Notes under the pieces: model-generated
Database searches by the model: none
The model's input: only the letters and a program-made list of their open reading frames with translations
What the model was told of the DNA's origin: nothing
Translations under genes and position numbers: made by a program
In this document: in pieces, positions 34,007 through 41,893 of the stretch
Layout: each line of letters begins with the position of its first letter
Numbering within the stretch: the stretch's first letter is position 1
Assembly (NCBI GenBank): GCA_016184105.1
Contig: JACPDI010000057.1
Coordinates: 1-64,000 of the forward strand
Direction: 5' to 3'
Length of the DNA stretch: 64,000 nucleotides
Source: Acidobacteriota bacterium
GTDB lineage: Bacteria > Acidobacteriota > Vicinamibacteria > Vicinamibacterales > 2-12-FULL-66-21

Positions 34007-35733
34007 TTTGGCGTGGCCTGTCTCGTGTGTGCCAGGAAGGTGTCGAGCAGCCGCTCGACCTCGCGCGCCGTCGCGCACGCGATCGCGCGCGCCGCGAGGG
34101 TCCGGGCCTCGTCCGCGCGGACCGACCTGATCATCTGTTTGGCCTGCGGGATCGCCGCCGGCCGCATACTGATCTCCCGGATCCCGAGGCCGATGAGCAG
34201 CGGCAGCATCCGCTGGTCGGCCCCCATCTCGCCGCAGAGCGCCAGCGATCGCCGGTGGCGCCGCGCGACGCGCACGGCAAACCGCAGCATCCGCAGCACC
34301 GCGGGGTGCAGCGGCTCGTACAGGTACGAGGCGCGCCCGTCGATCCGGTCCGCGGCAAGGCAGTACTGGATCAGGTCGTTGGTGCCGATGCTCAGGAAGT
34401 GGCACTCGCGCGCCAGGAGATCCGCTGTGAGCGCCGCTGACGGCACCTCGACCATCGCGCCGATCGGGACGTCCGGCGGGTCTTCGCCGCGCAGCCGCAG
34501 CTCGCCCGCCGCCTGATCGAGCTGGGCGATCGCCTGGCGCAATTCCTCCACGCCCGTGACGAACGGGAACATGATCCGGAGCGACCCGTGTCTCGCGGCG
34601 CGCAGCAGGGCGCGGAGCTGGGTGCGAAACACCTCCGGCTCGCGCAGGCTCATGCGAACGCCGCGCACGCCGGCGGCGGCGGCCGCCGCGTCCAGCGGCA
34701 GCTCCGACGCCTGCCGCTCGGAGGCATCGAAGGTGCGAATCGTGACGCGCCCGCCGTTCATTTCCTCGAGCACCGCTCGATACGTCGCGTACTGCTGGTC
34801 TTCTTCCGGGAGGCCGCCGCCCAGGAGATATTCCGTGCGATAGAGGCCGATCCCCTCGGCGCCGGACCCGCGCACGCCGGCGGCGTCCTCGACGCGCTCG
34901 ATGTTGGCGTCGATGACGATCCGCACGCCGTCCATGGTCACGGCGGGCAGGTGGCGGAACTCCCGCAGCGAATCCGTCTCGGCGGCGCGCCTGGCGCGCT
35001 GCCGCTCCGCCTCGGTGAGGTCTTCCGGCTGCGGATCGACGAGCACGTCTCCCGTCGCGCCGTCCACGATGATCGTCGAGCCCGGCGCGATCCGCGTGGT
35101 CGCGTCGCGGAGGCCGGCCACGCCAGGGACGCCCAGCGAGCGCGCGAGGATCGCGGTGTGATAGGTCCAGCTGCCGGCGTCCGTCACGAACCCGCTGACG
35201 CGTTTCCAGTCGATCTGCGCCGCGATCGACGCCGGCAGCTCGTCGGCGACGATGACAATCGGGCCGGGCACGTCGTCGAGGACGTCGGCCGGGTTCCGAT
35301 TGGTCGCCCGCAGGTTCATGCCGATCCGGCCGACCACGTCCGCGAGATCGCCGCTGCGCTCGCGCAGGTAGGGATCGTCGGCGCTCTCGATGATCGACAC
35401 GAGCTCGTCTGACGCGCGGTGCATCGCCCATTCCGCGTTCAGCCCGTCCGAGCGGATGAGCGAGGCGGCGCGATCCACGAGCATCGCGTCGTCCAGCATC
35501 AGGAGCTGCGCGTCGAACAGGTAGGCGTGCTCCGCGCCGGCGAGGCGGCTGATGTGCGTCTTGATGTCGGTGAGCTGCGAGCGCGAAACCCGCCGCGCCT
35601 GCTCCAGGCGTTCAAGCTCGTGCCCGACCGCCGCCTCCGGCACGCGAAAGCGGAGCTCGAGGGCGCCCCGCGTGAGCAGCAGCGCGCGCCCGGTTGCCGT
35701 GCCTGGCGAAACCCCGATTCCGGTCAGACGCAT
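34003..35733 (-). CDS. ptsI: Phosphoenolpyruvate-protein phosphotransferase (EI)
   Basis: A 576-residue EI, the usual length, that autophosphorylates from PEP and passes phosphate to HPr. The N-terminus has 'GIGVSPGTATGRALLL'. The active-site His is H192, in 'DAGSWTYHTAILARSLGVPGV'; this differs from the common GGRTSHAAI context. The PEP-binding C-domain has 'GIGLYRTEYLL', 'FPFVTGVEELRQA', 'VPIGAMVEVPSAALTADLLARECHFLSIGTNDLIQYCLAADR' and the Cys of 'LALCGEMGAD'. The start was placed at 35733, overlapping ptsH by ten bases; longer readings are out-of-family. Confidence 0.96.
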   Translation of the reverse strand: MRLTGIGVSPGTATGRALLLTRGALELRFRVPEAAVGHELERLEQARRVSRSQLTDIKTHISRLAGAEHAYLFDAQLLMLDDAMLVDRAASLIRSDGLNAEWAMHRASDELVSIIESADDPYLRERSGDLADVVGRIGMNLRATNRNPADVLDDVPGPIVIVADELPASIAAQIDWKRVSGFVTDAGSWTYHTAILARSLGVPGVAGLRDATTRIAPGSTIIVDGATGDVLVDPQPEDLTEAERQRARRAAETDSLREFRHLPAVTMDGVRIVIDANIERVEDAAGVRGSGAEGIGLYRTEYLLGGGLPEEDQQYATYRAVLEEMNGGRVTIRTFDASERQASELPLDAAAAAAGVRGVRMSLREPEVFRTQLRALLRAARHGSLRIMFPFVTGVEELRQAIAQLDQAAGELRLRGEDPPDVPIGAMVEVPSAALTADLLARECHFLSIGTNDLIQYCLAADRIDGRASYLYEPLHPAVLRMLRFAVRVARRHRRSLALCGEMGADQRMLPLLIGLGIREISMRPAAIPQAKQMIRSVRADEARTLAARAIACATAREVERLLDTFLAHTRQATPK

Positions 35734-35996
35734 GGCTCGCCGAACCCTTCTTCCACCAGGCGCACGAGCGATTCCATCGCGCCGGCCTCGTCGGGACCAT
35801 CGGTGGTAATCGTGAGTACCGCGCCGCGGCCGGCCGCGAGCAGGAGCAGGCCGAGGATGCTCTTGCCGTCCATCTCGCGCCCGTCGCGCGAGACCCGCAC
35901 GCGCGCGGCAAACGTCCCCGCAGTGTGCACGAACCGCGCGGCGGCCCGGGCGTGGAGGCCGAGCACGTTGCCCACCGTCACCTGGCGCGACAGCAT
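35724..35996 (-). CDS. ptsH: Phosphocarrier protein HPr
   Basis: A 90-residue HPr. H15 lies in 'LGLHARAAARFV', the EI phosphorylation site. S46 in 'MDGKSILGLLLLAAGRG' is the regulatory site used by HPr kinase, whose gene (hprK) is three genes upstream. Both sites are intact. The ATG shares one base with the EIIA stop and the stop is overlapped by ptsI, so the three are coupled. Confidence 0.96.
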   Translation of the reverse strand: MLSRQVTVGNVLGLHARAAARFVHTAGTFAARVRVSRDGREMDGKSILGLLLLAAGRGAVLTITTDGPDEAGAMESLVRLVEEGFGEPCV

Positions 35997-36406
35997 CAGG
36001 GTGTCCTCGTCTCGAGCAGGTCAGTCGCCACCCAGATGGCGTTGCGGCCGTGCTCCCGCATATCGCGGGCGACCTCAAGGAGCCCGCCCGTCTTCTGCAC
36101 GCGAGCCAGCTTGATGAGCATCGGCAGGTTGACGCCGGTAATCACTTCCACCTTGTCGGGCTCGAGGAATGTCACCCCGAGGTTCGCCGGCGTGCCGCCA
36201 AACATGTCGGTGAGGATCAGCACGCCGTCCTGGCTGCGCACGCGCCCCAGGGCGCGTGCGATCGCCTCCCGCGCGACCTCCACGTCGTCGTGCCAGCCGA
36301 TGGACACGGCGACGAATTGCGGGAGATCGCCGACGATCATTTCCGCGGCGTTCAGCAACTCGGTGGCGAGCTGCCCGTGGGTGACGACGACGACGCCTAT
36401 GGACAT
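35996..36406 (-). CDS. PTS mannose-family EIIA component
   Basis: A 136-residue EIIA-Man domain. H10 in 'IGVVVVTHGQLATELLNAAEMIVG' is the phosphorylation site. Further family motifs are 'DGVLILTDMFGGTPANLGVTF', 'VEVITGVNLPMLIKLA' and a C-terminal helix. The start at 36406 follows the inverted-repeat spacer; the longer reading to 36430 would run into the repeats. No EIIB or EIIC-Man gene is present here, so it is probably regulatory, as in delta-proteobacterial rpoN clusters. Confidence 0.94.
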   Translation of the reverse strand: MSIGVVVVTHGQLATELLNAAEMIVGDLPQFVAVSIGWHDDVEVAREAIARALGRVRSQDGVLILTDMFGGTPANLGVTFLEPDKVEVITGVNLPMLIKLARVQKTGGLLEVARDMREHGRNAIWVATDLLETRTP

Positions 36407-36487
36407 AAGCAGGCACAAGGCACGGGGCACGAGGCACGAGCCAAGGCTGTGCGATCGGCCTTGTGCCCCGTGCCTCGTGCCTGACGC
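36407..36487. repeat. Heptamer repeats forming a long hairpin in the rapZ-EIIA spacer
   Basis: Left arm 36411-36434 and right arm 36459-36482 are reverse complements at 22 of 24 positions. Each is built from heptamers GGCACAA, GGCACGG, GGCACGA. The hairpin sits within a co-directional gene series, so it may attenuate or process the mRNA between rapZ and the PTS genes. Confidence 0.85.
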
Positions 36488-37429
36488 CTATTCATTGTTG
36501 ATATCCCGGTGCCTCACGCGCACCTTCACGTGTTCGAGCTTCGACAGGCTCTTCCGCAGGGCTTCGGCGATCGCGACGGAGCGATGGCGCCCGCCGGTGC
36601 ATCCGATTCCGATCGTCAGATACGACTTCCCCTCGCTGATGTACTGCGGCAGCAGGAAGGCCAGGAGGTTCGTCGTGCGATCGAGAAACTCGTGGGTGCC
36701 TTCGGCCTGCTCCAAAAACCGCATCACCGGGCGGTCCTTGCCCGAGTAGGGGCGCAGCCCCGGCACGAAGTGCGGGTTCGGCAGGAACCGCACGTCGAAC
36801 AGCAAATCGGAATCGACCGGGATGCCGTGCTTGAAGCCGAAGCTGAGGATCGTGACCACGAGCGGCGCCTGGGCCGAGCCTTCCCGGGACAGGCCGAGGA
36901 ACGCGCGGCGCAGATCGTGGACCGTCATCGCGCTGGTGTCGAGAATCTGGTCCGCCATGCGGCGGATCTGCTGCAGGCGCCGGCGCTCCTCGCGGATGCC
37001 TTCCGCGGCGGACCGGTCGGGCGCGAGCGGATGCGGGCGGCGTGTCTCGCTGAAGCGCCGGACGAGCGCCGCGTCGGTGGCCTCGAGGAAGATCAACCGC
37101 GGGTTCAGCCCCGGCGTGTCCTGCAGCCGGCTGTAGATGCGCGGGAACTGCGAGAGCAGCGTGCGCTCGCGGATGTCGACGACCACCGCGGCTTTCGCGA
37201 TGTCGCTGCCGGCGCGCAGCGTGAACTGCGCGAGGGTAGGTATCAGCGTGATCGGCAGGTTGTCCACGCAGAAGTAGCCGAGGTCCTCGAGCGCGCGGAT
37301 CGCCTGCGACTTGCCCGCGCCAGACAGGCCCGTGATCACGACGAAGCGGTTCGCGAGGCGGCCGCGGCGCCGCTCGCCTCGCCGCTCGCCGGCCGCCGGC
37401 GTTCCCCGTTCGAGCTGCGCGCGCTTCAC
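36488..37429 (-). CDS. rapZ: RNase adapter protein RapZ
   Basis: A 313-residue P-loop protein. Walker A 'GLSGAGKS' is at 34-41, 'GYFCVDNLP' follows, and the C-terminal half has 'VTILSFGFKHGIPVDSDLLFDVRFLPNPHFV' and 'YLTIGIGCTGGRHRSVAIAEAL', which are the RapZ/YvcJ signature. In E. coli RapZ senses GlcN-6-P and directs RNase E to GlmZ. The window also contains NagB, which consumes the same metabolite. The role here is inferred from family only. The start overlaps the hprK stop (ATGA). Confidence 0.96.
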   Translation of the reverse strand: MKRAQLERGTPAAGERRGERRRGRLANRFVVITGLSGAGKSQAIRALEDLGYFCVDNLPITLIPTLAQFTLRAGSDIAKAAVVVDIRERTLLSQFPRIYSRLQDTPGLNPRLIFLEATDAALVRRFSETRRPHPLAPDRSAAEGIREERRRLQQIRRMADQILDTSAMTVHDLRRAFLGLSREGSAQAPLVVTILSFGFKHGIPVDSDLLFDVRFLPNPHFVPGLRPYSGKDRPVMRFLEQAEGTHEFLDRTTNLLAFLLPQYISEGKSYLTIGIGCTGGRHRSVAIAEALRKSLSKLEHVKVRVRHRDINNE

Positions 37430-38430
37430 CCGCCGTTCCCCCGCTCAGGATCGTCCTCGCCGTGCTCCTCCTCGACCGCCGCCGGCCGTTCCAGCTCGCG
37501 GGCGAGCCGCTCGGCCAGCTCGCGCGCCGCATGGTGACCGCGCGCGCGCAGGAGCTGGTTCCGCGCCGCGACCTCCACCAGGATCGCGAGGTTCCGTCCG
37601 GGCGCGACGGGCATGCGGATCATCGGCACCGACACCCCGAGCACGTCGTGGCGCTCGTCGTCGAGCCCGAGGCGGTCGTACTCCCGCACGGGATCCCATC
37701 GTTCGAGGTGCACGACCAGCTCCACCCGCTTCGACGAACGCGTGGCGGCCACGCCGAACAGGTCGCGGATGTTGATCACGCCCAGGCCGCGGATCTCCAT
37801 GTGGTAGCGCGTCAGATCGGGGCAGCTGCCGAGCACGACCCCTTCGCCGCGCCGGCGGAGCTCGACCGTGTCGTCGGCGACGAGGCGATGCCCGCGCACG
37901 ATCAGATCGAGCGCGCACTCGCTCTTTCCGATGCCGCTCTCCCCCATCACCAGGACGCCCAGGCCGAGGACGTCCATGAGGACGCCGTGCACCATGCCGC
38001 GCACGGCCAGGTGGCTTTCGAGCCTGGCCGTCAGCTTCGCGATCGCGGTCGGCGTCGGCAGCGGCGTCTGGATCAGCGGCACGCCGGCGCGCGCGGCTTC
38101 CTCGCTGAGCTCCCGGGCCGGCTCGAAGCCGCCGGTGATCACCACGCACGGGATGTCGCGGGCCAGCACGCGCGCGGCCACCTCGTGACGCGCCGCCGGT
38201 GGCAGCGCCTCGAGGTACCGCAGCTCGCTCTCGCCGAAGATCAGCACGCGCCCCGGGCGCAGGAACTGCTCGAAGCCCGCGAGCGCGAGACCGGTTTTCT
38301 GGATGTGCGGACTGCTGACCGGGCGCGACAGGCCGGCGGCGCCGGCCAGGAGAGTCAGGTCGATATCGGGGCCATCCCCGCGTTCGCTGAGCACCGCCCC
38401 GACCGTCACGCCTGCGGGATGTGCGCTCAA
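37426..38430 (-). CDS. hprK: HPr kinase/phosphorylase
   Basis: A 334-residue bifunctional enzyme acting on HPr Ser46. An N-terminal domain (1-130) has 'FLRPGRVLIFGESELRYLEALPP'. The catalytic domain has 'RGMVHGVLMDVLGLGVLVMGESGIGKSECALDLIVRGHRLVADDTVE', with the P-loop at 163-170, and 'EIRGLGVINIRDLFG', the HprK signature. The start is uncertain: TTG at 38430 (with GGAAG upstream) or GTG at 38409. Upstream residues in the long frame lie in hpf. The C-terminal Glu-rich tail is unusual but short. Confidence 0.92.
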   Translation of the reverse strand: MSAHPAGVTVGAVLSERGDGPDIDLTLLAGAAGLSRPVSSPHIQKTGLALAGFEQFLRPGRVLIFGESELRYLEALPPAARHEVAARVLARDIPCVVITGGFEPARELSEEAARAGVPLIQTPLPTPTAIAKLTARLESHLAVRGMVHGVLMDVLGLGVLVMGESGIGKSECALDLIVRGHRLVADDTVELRRRGEGVVLGSCPDLTRYHMEIRGLGVINIRDLFGVAATRSSKRVELVVHLERWDPVREYDRLGLDDERHDVLGVSVPMIRMPVAPGRNLAILVEVAARNQLLRARGHHAARELAERLARELERPAAVEEEHGEDDPERGNGG

Positions 38431-38435
38431 CGCAG

Positions 38436-38978
38436 CTAGGCTTCCGGCTCGATCAGGCCGAAGCGCCCGTCCTTCCGTCGGTACATGACGTTGAGTTCGT
38501 CCGAGTCGTTGTTGCGGAACACGAGGAAGCCGTCGGTCGTGTCGTTCAGCCGCTGCGCCGCGTCGTGCACCGAGAGCGACGGCACGGCGTAGCTGGCGGC
38601 GCGGACCACGCGCGGCGGCACGTCGGCGCGGCTCACGCCGGTGATCTCGGCGGCGGCGAGCTTTCGCGCGCCGATCGCGTGCCGCTTGCGCTCCTTCCAG
38701 CGGTCCTTGAGGTCGCGCGCCTGCTTTTCGACCTTCTCCGCGGCCTGTTTCATCGCCGCCTGCCACGTCGATCCCTGCCCCTGCCCGTGGAGCATGTGAT
38801 CCGCGCGCGCGTGGATGGTCATCTCGATCACGCGCCGGTACTTGTCCGCCTTGCAGACGACGTGCGCCGAGAGGGCTGCGCTGTTCAGCATCCGCTCGAA
38901 CTTGGCGACGCGCCGCTCGACCAGCTGGCGAAGCGGCGGCGTGATGTCCACGTGATGTCCGGTGAGCTCGAGTCGCAT
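38436..38978 (-). CDS. hpf: Ribosome hibernation promoting factor, long form
   Basis: A 180-residue long HPF. The N-terminal S30AE domain (1-95) includes 'MRLELTGHHVDITPPLRQLVERRVAKFERML' and 'RRVIEMTIHARADHML'. A linker leads to the C-terminal dimerisation domain with 'SVHDAAQRLNDTTDGFLVFRNNDSDELNVMYRRKDGRFGLIEP'. Long HPF alone makes 100S ribosome dimers. It lies between rpoN and hprK, as in many bacteria. Confidence 0.95.
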   Translation of the reverse strand: MRLELTGHHVDITPPLRQLVERRVAKFERMLNSAALSAHVVCKADKYRRVIEMTIHARADHMLHGQGQGSTWQAAMKQAAEKVEKQARDLKDRWKERKRHAIGARKLAAAEITGVSRADVPPRVVRAASYAVPSLSVHDAAQRLNDTTDGFLVFRNNDSDELNVMYRRKDGRFGLIEPEA

Positions 38979-39000
38979 GATTCGTCGCGCTCCGAGTGCG

Positions 39001-40428
39001 TCAGTACAGCAGCTTCCTCTGGTTCGAGGTCGGGATCTTCAGCTCCTCGCGATACTTCGCGATCGTGCGGCGGGCCAGGATGAGCCCTTCCTTCTGGAGG
39101 ATGCTGACGATCTTCGAGTCGCTGAGCGGCTTGCGCGGATCCTCGTTCTCGATGATCTTCCGGATCCGCTGCTTGATCGTCACCGATGACACGCTCTCGC
39201 CGTAGGAACTGCTGATGCCGCTGTGGAAGAAAAACTTCATCTCGAACACGCCCTGGGGCGTGTGCATGTACTTGTTGTTCACGACGCGGCTCACCGTCGA
39301 TTCGTGCATGCCGATGTCGTTCGCCACGTCGCGCAACACGAGAGGACGCAGGTACTCGATGCCGTGATCGAGGAACTCCTTCTGGAAATTGACGATGCTG
39401 GTCGCGACCTTGTGAATCGTCTTCTGCCGCTGGTCCACCGACTTGATCAGCCACAGCGCGGACCGGAACTTGTCCTTCACGTACGCCCGCGTCTCGGCGC
39501 TGTTGTCGCTGTTCTTGTCGAGCAGCCGGCGGTAGACGGGACTGATCCGGAGCTGCGGCAGCCCTTCCTCGTTCAGGAACACCTCGTAATGGTCTTCGAC
39601 CTTCACGACGTAGACGTCCGGGATGACGTACTGCGACTGCGTCGGGTTGTAGCGGCTTCCGGGCTTCGGGTCGAGGTTGCGTACGACCTCGATGTGCTCT
39701 TTCAGCTCGTCGACCGTCACGCCCAGCCTTCGTGCGATCTCGGGCACCTGGTGGTTCTGCAGGAGCTTCAGGTGGTCGGTGACGATCTTCTCCGTGATCG
39801 TGCCGCCCAGCCCGAGGTGCCGCAGCTGCAGCGTCAGGCACTCCTGCAGGTCGCGCGCGGCAACGCCGATCGGATCGAACGTCTGCACGTGCTGCAGGGC
39901 GCGCTCCACGTCCGCGACGCTCCACTCCCCCATCGCCGCGATCTCGTCCACCGACGCCACCAGGTAGCCGTCGTCGTCGAGATTGCCGACGATCGCCTCG
40001 CCGATCTGCTTGAGCAGCAGGTCGTCGGTCTGGAGCGAGAGCTGCCATTCCAGGTGGTCGGCGAGCGACGCCGCGGTCGAGAGCGTGTTCTCGATCGGCG
40101 GCAGTTCCTTGACTTCGGTCGGCGTGCGCGGGCGGTACCCTTCGTCGAGATAATCGCCGAAAAAGTAGTCGTAGTCGGCGTCATCCCAGACGTCGCCCTT
40201 TTCGGTTTGCGGCTTTTCTTCGGCCTGCGCCTTCTCCTGGGTCTGTTCGGCGGGCTGGAGATCCTCGGTCGGCACTTCCTCGAGCAGCGGATTCTCGACC
40301 ATCTCCTGGTTCAGCAGATCAGCGAGCTCGAGCGTCGACATCGGCAGCAGCTTGATCGCCTGCTGCAGCGACGGCGTCAGGATGAGCTTCTGAACGAGCT
40401 TCGTGTGCAGTTTCTGCTGAATCGCCAT
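39001..40428 (-). CDS. rpoN: RNA polymerase sigma-54 factor
   Basis: A 475-residue sigma-54. Region I starts 'AIQQKLHTKLVQKLILTPSLQQAIKLLPMSTLELADLL', with the typical Gln/Leu pattern. An acidic region II is followed by the core-binding domain. HTH and RpoN box are seen at the end: 'ARRTIAKYREELKIPTSNQRKLLY' occupies 452-475, and the RpoN box is 452-461. It needs an AAA+ activator; none is encoded in the window, though the NtrY-like kinase at 54552 belongs to such systems. Confidence 0.97.
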   Translation of the reverse strand: MAIQQKLHTKLVQKLILTPSLQQAIKLLPMSTLELADLLNQEMVENPLLEEVPTEDLQPAEQTQEKAQAEEKPQTEKGDVWDDADYDYFFGDYLDEGYRPRTPTEVKELPPIENTLSTAASLADHLEWQLSLQTDDLLLKQIGEAIVGNLDDDGYLVASVDEIAAMGEWSVADVERALQHVQTFDPIGVAARDLQECLTLQLRHLGLGGTITEKIVTDHLKLLQNHQVPEIARRLGVTVDELKEHIEVVRNLDPKPGSRYNPTQSQYVIPDVYVVKVEDHYEVFLNEEGLPQLRISPVYRRLLDKNSDNSAETRAYVKDKFRSALWLIKSVDQRQKTIHKVATSIVNFQKEFLDHGIEYLRPLVLRDVANDIGMHESTVSRVVNNKYMHTPQGVFEMKFFFHSGISSSYGESVSSVTIKQRIRKIIENEDPRKPLSDSKIVSILQKEGLILARRTIAKYREELKIPTSNQRKLLY

Positions 40429-40444
40429 GAGCCCCTTGGGTCAG

Positions 40445-41170
40445 TCAGTCCAACCGGAAATCCGCGCCCAGATAGATGCGTTTCACGTCCTCGTCGGCCG
40501 CCAGCGAATCCGGCGTGCCGCTCCTGAAAATCGCTCCGTCATGCACGATATATGCCCTGTCGGTAATCTTCAAGGTCTCCCGCACGTTGTGGTCTGTAAT
40601 CAGTACCCCGATTCCGCGCGCTTTCAAATGAAAAATGATCTTCTGGATATCCGCGACGGCGATGGGATCGATGCCCGCAAAGGGCTCGTCGAGCAGGATG
40701 AACTGCGGCGAGATCACCAGGGCCCTCGTGATCTCCACGCGACGACGCTCGCCCCCTGAGAGCGTGTACGCGCGTGCCCTGGCGAGCGGCGTGAGGTTCA
40801 ACTCGGCCAGCAGCTCGCGCAGCCGCGCGCGGCGTGAGGAACCGTCGAGATCGAGGGTCTCGAGGATCGCGAGGATGTTCTGCTCGACCGTCAGGCCGCG
40901 AAAGACCGACGGTTCCTGCGGAAGGTAGCCGATCCCCTTCCGCGCCCTCACGTACATCGGGTCGCCGGTGACGTCCGCGCCGTTCAGCGTCACGCGTCCC
41001 GAGTCGGGCGCCGTCAGCCCGACGACCATCGAAAACGTCGTCGTCTTACCCGCGCCGTTCGGACCGAGCAACCCGACGACTTCACCGGACGCCACCTCGA
41101 GGCCCACGCCTCGAACCACCGTGCGTCCGCCGTACGACTTCGTCAGATCCTGTGCGCGAAGCGTCGCCAT
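40445..41170 (-). CDS. lptB: LPS export ABC transporter ATP-binding protein
   Basis: A 241-residue ABC ATPase. Walker A is GPNGAGKT (36-43), signature '[15 protein letters not shown]' and Walker B '[16 protein letters not shown]', followed by '[15 protein letters not shown]', all typical of LptB. It powers LPS extraction with the LptF-LptG permease, here fused at 20273-22609. It begins one base before the lptA-part stop, directly upstream of rpoN with a 16-bp gap. Confidence 0.96.
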   Translation of the reverse strand: MATLRAQDLTKSYGGRTVVRGVGLEVASGEVVGLLGPNGAGKTTTFSMVVGLTAPDSGRVTLNGADVTGDPMYVRARKGIGYLPQEPSVFRGLTVEQNILAILETLDLDGSSRRARLRELLAELNLTPLARARAYTLSGGERRRVEITRALVISPQFILLDEPFAGIDPIAVADIQKIIFHLKARGIGVLITDHNVRETLKITDRAYIVHDGAIFRSGTPDSLAADEDVKRIYLGADFRLD

Positions 41171-41893
41171 TCAGCGTTCCGCGCAACGTCCTGGCATCGT
41201 CCGGCTGCGATTTCCCTCGGTTCCGACGACGCTGATCGTATCAGTCGATCTGACGAAAGTCAAAGCCGCGCCGAGCGTTTCGCGGCATCCGCCCTCGACG
41301 GTTTCGAGGATTTTCACCGGCGTTCCAGTCATCACGTAACGTCCGTCTCCGCTGAAATACGTGAGCCGTGTGCCGGACGCGCGCTGCCCTCCCTCGAGCC
41401 GCGCAACCACCTCGTCGTACGCGTCGGCGCGGTCGAGCGTCCGGCCATCGGCGTCGAGCAACAGCTCGATCTTCTTCGCGGTGATGTCTCCCTGCGGGCC
41501 GGTCAGGTGCGCGGCGCCCGTGTACGTGGCCCGTCGCGCCGCGTCCTCGTACGCGAACTCGTCGGAGGACCCGATCGACTCGATCGGCTTCTTCTCCCTG
41601 GTCTTGTCGTCCACCTGCTCCAGCATCATGCGCGTGCGCACCCGCTTGCTCGCCGAGAGGTTGCCGGCCTTGTCGTCGAGGACGAGCGTGTCCCCCTGGA
41701 GCGTCGTGTCCGCCTGCCAGAGGCGCGCAGTGCCGGTGTAGGTGCCGCGCGACGCGTCCGCGTCATACTGAAGCTCCTGCGCCGTGACGTTGATCGGATC
41801 GCTGTCGTTGAGCATCGCCGGGCGGCGGCGCGCGTTCTCGGCGTCTTGCCTGTTCCCCTTCTCCTTGTGCCCTGATGAAATAATGCTCCGCAC
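41171..41893 (-). CDS. LptA/OstA-domain ORF, probably the C-terminal half of a frameshifted lptC-lptA gene
   Basis: The ORF encodes an OstA/LptA beta-jellyroll region ('INVTAQELQYDADASRGTYTGTARLWQADTTLQGDTLVLDDKAGNLSASKRV', 'YTGAAHLTGPQGDITAKKIELLLDADG'). It begins at a GTG without a signal peptide, which LptA normally has. In-frame codons upstream of that GTG continue as a plausible protein (GLAPRRLHAKGDVRS), consistent with joining to the LptC ORF. It is therefore probably part of one long protein, broken by a shift near 41905-41930. A free-standing short LptA cannot be excluded. Confidence 0.7.
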   Translation of the reverse strand: MRSIISSGHKEKGNRQDAENARRRPAMLNDSDPINVTAQELQYDADASRGTYTGTARLWQADTTLQGDTLVLDDKAGNLSASKRVRTRMMLEQVDDKTREKKPIESIGSSDEFAYEDAARRATYTGAAHLTGPQGDITAKKIELLLDADGRTLDRADAYDEVVARLEGGQRASGTRLTYFSGDGRYVMTGTPVKILETVEGGCRETLGAALTFVRSTDTISVVGTEGNRSRTMPGRCAER

